From assembly GCA_024138015.1 (NCBI GenBank), contig JAMXBB010000009.1, forward strand, positions 44,591,298 through 44,655,297: a DNA stretch of 64,000 bases, read 5' to 3'. This document shows positions 56,800-64,000 of the stretch, piece by piece. The translations under genes were made by a program, and so were the position numbers. The notes under the pieces are model-generated. The model made no database searches, was not told the origin of the DNA, and worked only from the letters and a program-made list of their open reading frames with translations. This stretch comes from Lumnitzera littorea (lineage: Eukaryota > Streptophyta > Magnoliopsida > Myrtales > Combretaceae). The stretch's first letter is position 1. Every line of letters begins with the position of its first letter.

Positions 56800-57725
56800 A
56801 TTAGGCTTCATAGAAGGATAAGCAATTAGTAAGCCTCCTCTCTTAACCAGTAGCAATTATCTATATTGGAAGTATAGGATGTCCGTATTCTTAAAAGCAA
56901 AAAATAAACTACTATGGCGTGTGGTTAACCAATGACCATTTAAGATAGAAGGAAAAGAAGAAAGAGATTACTCGGATAATGATTGGAAATTGCTTGATCT
57001 AAATGAAGTTGCCATGAATATTTTGCATTGTGCTATAAATGAAAATGATTTCTATAGAATATGTACATGTAAAAGTGCCAAAGAAATATGGAATGAATTA
57101 CAAAGTACATATGAAGAAATTAGTAGAGTAAGAGATACAAAAATAAGTTTATTGTGTAGACAATTTAAAAACTTTAAGATGGATCCAAACGAAACAATTG
57201 ATGAGGTACATAATAGATTCATCAATATCATCAATCCTTTGAGTGTTCTTGGAAAGACATTTACTAACCTTGAAATAAATTGCAAAATCCTTAGATCTTT
57301 GCCAAGAGATTGGGAAGCTAAGAGAATCGCAATCGGGGAAGCTTGTGATCTTAATGAAATGTCAAAAGAACAATTCCTTGGAACACTTAAGACACATGAG
57401 ATGGTAAAAAAGCAAGGAGAGGAGTCTAAAAAGAAAACAATTACTCTAAAAGTCACAGAGGAGAACTCAAGTGATGAAGAAAGTGAAGATAATGATGAGG
57501 TCACAATATTGGCAAAGAAGTTTAGAAAGTTCATGAAATTCAATAAAAGAATTAAGAAAGATAAGGATGGATATGGATCATCTTCTAAGTTTAAGAAGGA
57601 AAAGAGAGAAGTTATCAAATGCTACAATTGTTAAAAGCCGGGACATATTCAAAAATATTGTCCATTGCTTAAGAAGGCCGATAAAGAGTCAAAGATGAGA
57701 GCTATGATAGCAACTTAGAGTAATG
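56800..57725 (+). pseudogene. SIRE-lineage gag (capsid and zinc knuckle)
   Basis: Gag forms the particle in which the element RNA is copied. The N-terminal block KPPLLTSSNYLYWKYRMSVF (about 56833-56892) matches the NYxxWKxRM signature of copia gag; one TGA follows near 56930. The long open part (56990-57634) contains LDLNEVAMNILHCAINENDF, the CKSAKEIWNELQSTYEE block (UBN2-type gag region), KILRSLPRDWEAK and an acidic linker rich in Glu and Lys. At the end is a zinc knuckle, CYNC-stop-KPGHIQKYC, with spacing CX2CX4HX4C; the stop TAA stands where CAA is likely. No ATG was fixed as the start. Damage here is light compared with the other elements of the window. Confidence 0.9.
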
Positions 57726-57779
57726 GGGACTCTAGTGACTCCAATAATGAAACTTGCTTCATGGCTCTCAATGATGATG

Positions 57780-58451
57780 AGGTATGCTCTCCTTCACAAG
57801 ACTCCTCCTTTGATGAACTTGGGTGCATGCAGATGACTTATTGAAAGAATTCATGAAAGTGCAAAAGAAGAATAAAGTATTGAAGCAAATGATGAGTGAA
57901 GTAGGTGATGAGTTTGATATTATCAAAAGTGAATACAATAAAGTAGTTAATGCAAAAGAAAGCTTAAAAGAAGACAATGAATATTTGAAAATTGAAAATG
58001 AGAGATTGACAATAGAAAATATAGAGATAAGTACTAAAAATAATGCATTGATAAATGAAAATAGCAAATTAAAAGAGGTTAAGAAGAATTTTGAAAAGGA
58101 AATTAAAGAACTAAAACTTGAAGCAAAAAATGATGAAGGTATGATAGAGAAACTAAGTTGACTTGAATTTGAAAATTTAATTCTAAGAACTAGCCTAGAT
58201 GACTTAAGAAAAACAACGGCAAAATTCGTAGATGGAGAAAAAATTTGGATAAAATCATTGGAACACATCGGCTAGGCTTAAACATAAACAAAATAAGTTA
58301 TATTAAGGAGAATACGTATAGAACATACAAAAGCTATTTTGTTAAGGCATCAAATAAAACTTGTAGCTATTATGGAAGATATGGTCATATTACTCACACA
58401 TGTACATTACGATATAATCTCTCCTTAAGCAAAAAAAATAAAATGGTTTGA
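57780..58451 (+). pseudogene. SIRE gag C-terminal coiled coil and second zinc knuckle
   Basis: After a frameshift, 57823-58161 is open and encodes a charged helical segment with heptad-like spacing (LKEFMKVQKKNKVLKQMMSE, KESLKEDNEYLKIENERLTI, LKEVKKNFEKEIKELKLEAK), a predicted coiled coil. Long coiled-coil extensions of gag are typical of SIRE elements. Another shift leads to 58245-58451, where TCSYYGRYGHITHTC is a second zinc knuckle whose second Cys is Tyr (TGT to TAT). The minus-strand open stretch across the same region (57768-58268) is serine-rich and is only the complement of the coiled-coil codons. Confidence 0.8.
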
Positions 58452-58559
58452 GTCACTAAGGGATAAACTTACATTACAATAACTAACCCTAAAGGACTCA
58501 AACTAAAATGGATACGAAAGAGATAATCGCTTGTTTTGTAGGATTCTTTAAGGCACAAC

Positions 58560-58910
58560 AATAATTAGATCTTGGATAGTAGTTGCTCAAGACATATGAT
58601 GGAAGACACATCAAAGTTCACATCTATAAACTTGAAGGATAGAGGAAGCGTAACCTTCAGAGATAATAAAAAAGCTCAAGTCATTGGTGAAGGTAACATT
58701 TGCATTAATAATGATCTAACTATTAAGTATGTGTTACTTGTTGATAATTTAAAACATAACTTACTTAGTGTTAGTCAATTATGTGACATAGGTTATAAAG
58801 TAATCTTTCATGCATCAAAGTGTTCTATTGAAAACATTAACAATGACCAAATCTATTTTGAAGGGTATAGACAAGGAAACATCTACAAAATTGACTTCAA
58901 TATGTTTTGA
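58560..58910 (+). pseudogene. SIRE pol: protease and pre-integrase region
   Basis: The aspartic protease that processes the polyprotein is marked by LDSSCSRHMMEDTSKF (about 58569-58618). The family has D(S/T)G at the active site; here the Gly is Ser, so the enzyme is probably inactive. The remainder, VLLVDNLKHNLLSVSQLCDI (about 58734-58795) and NDQIYFEGYRQGNIYKID (about 58850-58900), is the conserved block leading to integrase in copia elements. The frame is open from 58572 to the stop at 58910. Confidence 0.88.
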
Positions 58911-58949
58911 TGCTCTCTTGAGACTTGTTCATCTACTCAAAATAATGAT

Positions 58950-60170
58950 AGTTGCTAATGGAATAGAAACTTAGGACATGCTAGTATGGATATCTTATCA
59001 AAACTAGCCAAAAGGAATTTTTTTAAAGGATTACCTAAGATTAGTTTTGATAAAGATAGAACATGTCAAGCATGTTAATATGGCAAACAAACCAAATCAT
59101 CTTTCAAATCAAAAGAAGCCATCTCAACTTTTAGGCTACTCTAACAACTATATATGGATTTATTTGGTTAACCCAAACTTTAAGTTTGGGAGGGAAAAGA
59201 TACACTTTAGTCATAGTTGATGATTTTACTAGATACACTTGAAGCTTTTTCCTTGCTAATAAGGATGAAACTTATCATTTGTTCTTGAACTACAGCAAGA
59301 AGATCTAAAATGAAAAAAGTCTTTCTATTGTCACTATAAGAAGTAGTCATGGGGGAGAATTTGAAAATCTTGATATAAAAGATTTTTGTAATAAAAATGA
59401 TATAGAACATACCTACTCGGCACCTAGAACTCCGCAACAAAATGGAGTTGCTGAAAGAAAAAATAAGACCCTTATATAAATGGTTAGGATCATGCTTTGT
59501 GATAATAGCCTATCTAAATATTTTTGGGCTGAAACCGTCAATATGACTTGTTACATATCAAATCATGTTTTCATTAGACTAATTCTTAAGAAAACCCTCT
59601 ATGAGCTTTGGAAAGACAAAAGACCTAACATATTATATTTTCATCCCTTTCGAATGAAATGTTACATTCTCAATGATGGAAAGGAACAATTAGGAAAATT
59701 TGACTCAAAGTTAGATGAAGGTGTTTTTCTTGATTATTCTCTTACTAGGAAAGCTTATAGAATATATAACAAGAGAACATTTGTTGTAGAGGAGTCAATT
59801 CATGCTGCATTTGATGATACTTGTATATATAAAGAGCCTAATGATGAAATAGAAAACATTGGTGCTCATTTGGATAATCTTGGACTTAATAAGAATCAAT
59901 CCAACTCAATTGAAAAGGAATTCTCTAAGCAAGATGAAATCATTAACAACTCTAACTTAGATTTACCTAAAGAATGGAAGTTTGTGAAAAATCATCCTAA
60001 GGATCAAATAATAAAAGAACCATCCAATAGGGTTCAAACTAGAGCCTCACTTAAAAATCTAAGTAATGCAGTGTTCCTATCTCAACTTAAACCAAAAAAT
60101 ATAGATGAAGCTCTAAAAGATGAATTTTGGATTCAAGCTATGCAAGAAGAGTTAAATCAATTTACTTAAA
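58950..60170 (+). pseudogene. SIRE pol: integrase
   Basis: Integrase with its three parts. The zinc domain: LGHASMDILSKLAKRNFFKG (about 58972-59030) and CQACxYGKQTKSSFKS (about 59066-59113). The catalytic core: MDLFG (first Asp, about 59155), VIVDDFTRYT, then RSSHGGEFEN at about 59338-59370, where the family has SDHGxEFEN, so the second catalytic Asp is replaced by Ser. Then PQQNGVAERKNKT (about 59430-59468), which keeps the catalytic Glu. The C-terminal domain is open in 59480-60169: LDEGVFLDYSLTRKAYRIYN and a long acidic linker to RT. Several TAA, TAG and TGA codons and a frameshift break the core. Confidence 0.9.
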
Positions 60171-60980
60171 ATGAGGTATAACACTTAGTATCTAAATCAA
60201 AAGATAGACCAATTATTGGAACAAAATGGGTTTATAGAAACAAACTTGATGAAACCAGTATAGTATCTAGAAACAAGGCTAGGTTAATTGCTAAAGGCTA
60301 TAATTAAGAAGAAGGGATAGATTTTGATGAGACCTTTGCCCTAGTTGCAAGACTACGAGCCATTAGGATGCTTTTGGTATTTGTGGCTCACAAAGATTTC
60401 AAACTATATCAAATGGATGTTAAAAGTATCTTTCTAAATAGCTTCATCAAAAAAGAAGTATATGTAGAGCAACCACCAAGTTTTGAGGATTATGAATTCC
60501 CAAACCATGTATATAAGCTCAATGAATCCTTGTATGGACTAAAGCAAGCTCCTAGAGCTTGGTATGAAAGATTGAGTAACTTCTTGATAAAGAATAATTT
60601 CACTAGAGGGAAACTTAACACAATTCTATTTATTAAATAACACAATGATCATTTACTAATTGTTCAAATATATGTTGATGACATTGTGTTTGGTGCCACT
60701 CACATGGATTTAGTTAATGAGTATGTCTAATGTATGAAAAATGAATTTGAAATGAGTATGATGGGAGAACTCAACTATTTCTTAAGCTTTCAAGTTAAGC
60801 AAACCAAAGATGGAACTTTCGTTAACCAAGGCAAATATACTAAAGAGATCTTAAAAATGTTCAAAATGGATAATTACAAGACTAAGTCAACTCCAATGAG
60901 CACCACCTTAAAACTTAACAAAGATGAGAATGGAAAGAACATTTGTGAAAAGATGTATAGGGGTATGATAGGAAGTCTTT
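60150..60980 (+). pseudogene. SIRE pol: reverse transcriptase
   Basis: This is the copia-type reverse transcriptase in the same frame as the integrase tail. WIQAMQEELNQF (about 60129-60165) opens the domain, then GTKWVYRNKLDE (about 60220-60255), ARLIAKGYN-stop-EEGIDF, YQMDVKSIFLNSFIKKEVYV (about 60408-60470; the first Asp, of MDVK, is present), LNESLYGLKQAPRAWYERLS (about 60520-60580) and IYVDDIVFGAT with the catalytic YVDD box at 60671-60682 intact. MGELNYFLSFQVKQ (about 60760-60805) continues the thumb. There are four in-frame stops, at least two at likely CAA codons. Apart from these, the RT motifs are the best preserved in the window. Confidence 0.93.
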
Positions 60981-61607
60981 TATATTTAATTGTATCTAGG
61001 CTGGATATCATGTTTGCTGTATGTCTATGTACATGGTTTCAATCTTGCCCTAAAGAATCCCACTTGGATGCGGTTAAATGCATTTTCAAGTATCTTACGG
61101 GCATTATTGAAATCGGCTTATGGTATCCCAAGTTCACCTCACTTGATCTTATTGGATATTCTAATGCTAACTTTGCCAGTTGCAAAGTCAATCGAAAAAG
61201 CACTAGCGGAACATTTCGTTTCCGTAGTAATTTATTAGTATCATGGCACTCAAAGAAACAAAACTCAGTAGCACTTTTTACTACTGAAGCTAAATATATT
61301 GCAGTCGACAATTGTTGTACTCAAGTTTTATGGATGAAGCAAACCTTGCTTGATTATGGTTTGATATTTACTAATTTTCTAATAAGATGTGACAATATAA
61401 GTGCTATCAACTTGACTAAAAATCCAATTTAATATTCTAGGATAAAGCATATAGAAACTATACATCACTTTATTCGTAATCATGTGTAAAACAATGATAT
61501 TTTCTTAGAAATTGTTGATACTAGCAATCAAATAGCCGATATCTTTACAAAACCCTAAAGTGAGAAAAGATTTTGTACTCTAAGAAAATAATTAGGAATA
61601 ATCATGT
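60981..61607 (+). pseudogene. SIRE pol: RNase H domain
   Basis: RNase H removes the RNA strand during copying. The sequence continues the RT frame: CTWFQSCPKESHLDAVKCIF near 61025-61085, GYSNANFASCKVNRKSTSGT (about 61153-61212), VSWHSKKQNSVALFTTEAKY (about 61240-61297) and CTQVLWMKQTLLDYG (about 61317-61360), ending IADIFTKP (about 61531-61555). In the family the first stretch reads YSDADFAG; both Asp are Asn here (G to A changes), and TAEAEYIA reads TTEAKYIA, so the enzyme is predicted to be inactive. An antisense open stretch (61039-61311) is a shadow of this coding. Confidence 0.92.
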
Positions 61608-63121
61608 AAGATGAGTGCTACATACATAAGAACCAACGTGGCCTTTTTGAATAAAACTAACTTGCTAAGTAAGTTGATTGGAAAATATCACACTATAAGG
61701 TATAAGAAACATGATCATATGGCTTTTATGCATTAAGTATCACATTTAACATGTTTTGGGTATACTTGAAGTCATTTATGCTTATCCAAGTTTATATATA
61801 CACAAAATTATTATGCATTGGTTTTCGTGCTAAAAAATCGAGGCTTGCATTTCCTTTTTCATCCCTAAATCATGTTTGAGTGGTCAAATAAGCTTAATAT
61901 GAATTTTGTGCATACTTGACCTCTCTAAACCCTTTTTAGGTTTTATGTGCAAAATGGAGCTTTTTTTTTTATATAAAGTTTGCTTAGCTTAATCATGTCT
62001 TTTTTATGTCTCTCAATGTCTTTTAACATATTTGAAACATCAACTTTTCTTGAACATTGAGAAAGGATCTCCACTTGCTGTCTAGCCACTTGCATGATTA
62101 AGAAACTCAAGTAGTCATTTCACAATTTGTAAAGCCTTAAAGCTATATTTTGTGCTTACAATGCTTAAACATGCATTTGAAATTTGCTTAACTTGTTAGT
62201 GTGCAAAAACTCAATGTTTATGCACCTATTTTGTTCATACATGGACACTTTCACTTTATCATGAATTACTTGGCTCTATGGATTTGATTCGGATAAATCT
62301 TGGCTATCTAGTTAAAAATTGAGTTTTTCGAGTCTTAACAGACTCAAATAAACTTATTTGAAGTGTTAAGATATTCCTTGAATCTCTACAAATCAAATTA
62401 AACGAATAACTTTGCTCAAACAAGTAGTCTCTATTGTTTTTCCACAGACAACCTGCATGCTGGTTAGACAATTCACTGGCTTGCTGATATACCTGCATAT
62501 TCAACAACTTGTTTTTGCTTCTGTTCAATTAACCGGTAAGCTAGTTCACCTAAGTACTAGTAAGATAGTATATTTCTCTCCTTTTTCACTTTTTTTTTTT
62601 TTTGTTATGTGCTTGTAACCGGTAAGCTAGTTCATATCACTACTGGCATGCCCGTATACTCTACTCCTGAAGTAATTCGTTTTGCTTCTGTTCTTTTAAC
62701 TAACATGCTGGTTCATCTAAATACCGGTAAGCCAGTTATTCAATTTTCAAGCACGACTTAAAGTTGCACCGCACCATCTTTTCCTCATCCTTTTCCACAA
62801 AAACCCCTTATCTCCTTCCTTAAACCCTAACCCATTTCTCTCTCTTCGATTCTTCTCTTTTCCTCCATCAAAATCTAAAATTTCCTCCATCAATCAACCC
62901 TCCCTTCTCTCCTCTTTCTCTTTTTCTTCATCTTTCATCAATCTTCTCTCTCTTCTTCTTCCTCTCTTCACTTTCTCTCTCTACCCATACCCTTTAAACC
63001 ATTACACTGCTAGACACCGTCAACCTACCTCCACCATCCCACTGGCTTCCATTACCCACACTCTCCTCCTTACCACACACATCTATACACATCTACACAT
63101 ATCTACACCTTTTCAACTCTC
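61608..63121 (+). other. Spacer between SIRE pol and downstream ORF
   Basis: About 1.5 kb of mostly non-coding DNA. Its right half has three AACCGGTAAGCTAGTTCA-like words (62531, 62617 and about 62722) mixed with GCATGCTGGTTA and GCATGCCCGTATA words, related to the GGAGCTAGCTTGCTGGTAG and CTGGCATGCCAGTAAG words in the 5' LTR (about 56128-56175). From 62770 to 63110 a CT-rich leader (TTCTCTCTCTTCTTCTTCC) precedes the ATG at 63122. SIRE-type elements often keep a long spacer before a third ORF; no acceptor site was identified. Confidence 0.55.
62531..62740 (+). repeat. Three dispersed ACCGGTAAGCTAGTTCA words
   Basis: AACCGGTAAGCTAGTTCA at 62531 and 62617 is exact over 18 bases; TACCGGTAAGCCAGTT at about 62722 is a third, diverged copy. 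The spacings are about 86 and 105 bases. Confidence 0.7.
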
Positions 63122-64000
63122 ATGGCACCGCGTATTGCTCGTAGCCTCACCCCCCCAGCCTATGAGCACCACCTCTTTCCTCATGCCAACATGCTAAACG
63201 ATTTGAGAAGTTGCCAACCTCGAAGTTGATTCGGGTATCTTCTATCCCCTAGAGGTGCTTAACAAGTTCTGCATTATGGCTTTTCCGTGCATCATCACCA
63301 ATCATGTTTTGGACATTCTTCGACTTCCTATTGAGGTACACGATAATGCCATTAAGTATTTTTATTGTAATGTGTTGGATTCTCTAGATGATCAAGGTAG
63401 ACTAAAACTAAAAATGAATCCAAGTGATGAAATTTGCCGTAGTGTTCTTTACAGTTATGTTTATAGTACCTTAATCACTATTACTCTTGAAGATATCTGT
63501 AATCTTATTGGCGTTGCTGTTGGAGGAACTGGTGTAAATGTCAATTATTATAGGGCCAAATTTTATGAAAATGTATTCAGATATAAGGGTATTATTGGAA
63601 ATTAGGGCAAGGCAAAAAATTTAGCAACTATTCGCTTAGATCTTAGGACCAAAATCCTCCATCGTATTGTGGTTCATAGTTATTGCTCTTGTCGAGGTTA
63701 GCAATCAAATGTTACACTTCAAGACTTATGGATTCTCTATTATTTGATCATGAACAAGCAGATTAACTTCTTTAGTATCGTTGTTCAGTGTTTCAAACAT
63801 GTTACTAATAACCCCTCTCAAGCTTTCCTCCATTTTGGTTGCTTAGTTACACAACTGCTTATCAAAAAGGGTATCCAATTTCCTACCCCTCCTCGAGTTG
63901 CTCGAGTTAACCATCTTGAGTTGATTGATAGTTGTGAAGGCATCTAAAAGAAATTATGGAACAATTGGGTTCGAAGGAAAGACCTTCCTCCTCTTGATCT
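63122..64000 (+). pseudogene. Downstream ORF of the SIRE-type element (plant transposon protein domain), cut by window edge
   Basis: A CT-rich leader is followed by an ATG at 63122 (MAPRIARSLTPPAYEH); the frame shifts before 63210. The main frame then reads VLNKFCIMAFPCIITNHVLD, SDEICRSVLYSYVYSTLITI, a stop, LRTKILHRIVVHSYCSC, a stop, VTLQDLWILYYLIMNKQINF and FLHFGCLVTQLLIKKGI (63213-63947). The last blocks match the putative plant transposon protein domain found in extra ORFs of TAT- and SIRE-like elements (family: LR(I/L)LHHI...D...Y...PINLPYLI...LPYG(M/R)...IF). Its role is not established; SIRE third ORFs are often called env-like, but I see no transmembrane segment in the part available. 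The 3' LTR must lie beyond 64000. Confidence 0.7.

Noticed and set aside
57052..57618. 188-codon minus-strand ORF
   Set aside because: It is the complement of the SIRE gag coding region; its Ser/Leu/Phe-rich translation follows from Lys/Glu/Asn codons on the other strand.
57768..58268. 166-codon minus-strand ORF, serine-rich
   Set aside because: Complement of the coiled-coil part of gag; no independent support.
63122..64000. Host gene downstream of the retrotransposon
   Set aside because: Despite an ATG and a UTR-like leader, the sequence has frameshifts and stops, and matches the extra-ORF domain of plant LTR retroelements.

Overview
The window is nuclear DNA of a flowering plant, very AT-rich, and is almost entirely a graveyard of transposable elements. 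I see no intact host gene, no tRNA or rRNA gene and no CRISPR array. The element families (Ty3/gypsy chromovirus, TAT/Athila-like LTRs, Ty1/copia SIRE lineage, plant L1-type LINE, hAT) and one exon of a plant alpha-glucan phosphorylase point to a seed plant, probably a dicot. The species cannot be named from the sequence. A 140-base N gap shows this is a draft assembly.

Layout. 1-2.6 kb: decayed Ty3/gypsy pol (RT, RNase H, integrase) and its probable LTR. 2.6-6.6 kb: LTR-like AT-rich DNA and a TA/GA microsatellite. 6.6-7.5 kb: a foldback, MITE-like element. 7.7-10.9 kb: the integrase end of a Tekay/Del-type chromovirus and its 3' LTR with a 75-bp tandem repeat. 10.9-13.1 kb: no recognised gene. 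13.1-13.5 kb: 3' stub of a LINE. 13.72-28.31 kb: a hAT DNA transposon with degenerate terminal repeats and an 8-bp target duplication (7/8). It carries a starch phosphorylase exon near its 5' end, and its transposase is split into three blocks by large LTR insertions that themselves hold further LTRs.

28.3-33.5 kb: a roughly 1.8-kb tandem duplication. 33.5-35.5 kb: a 5' LTR plus primer-binding site. 35.55-38.64 kb: a 3.1-kb solo LTR with a perfect 5-bp target duplication. 38.7-47.2 kb: a plant LINE (ORF1, then endonuclease-RT-RNase H) whose ORF1 is cut by another 3.4-kb solo LTR. 47.2-51.9 kb: AT-rich DNA with one TAT/Athila-type LTR. 51.88-55.15 kb: a 3.3-kb solo LTR with a perfect target duplication. 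55.75-64 kb: the youngest-looking element, a SIRE-lineage copia retrotransposon with 5' LTR, primer-binding site, gag, pol and an extra ORF that runs off the right edge.

The parts do not form a functional pathway. Their value is as a record of insertion order, solo-LTR formation and decay. Many stop codons lie where CAA/CAG, CGA or TGG codons are expected, as after cytosine deamination of methylated DNA. The two most notable features are the hAT element carrying a host exon under several layers of nested LTRs, and the LINE in which an internal deletion brings the reverse transcriptase next to its RNase H domain.
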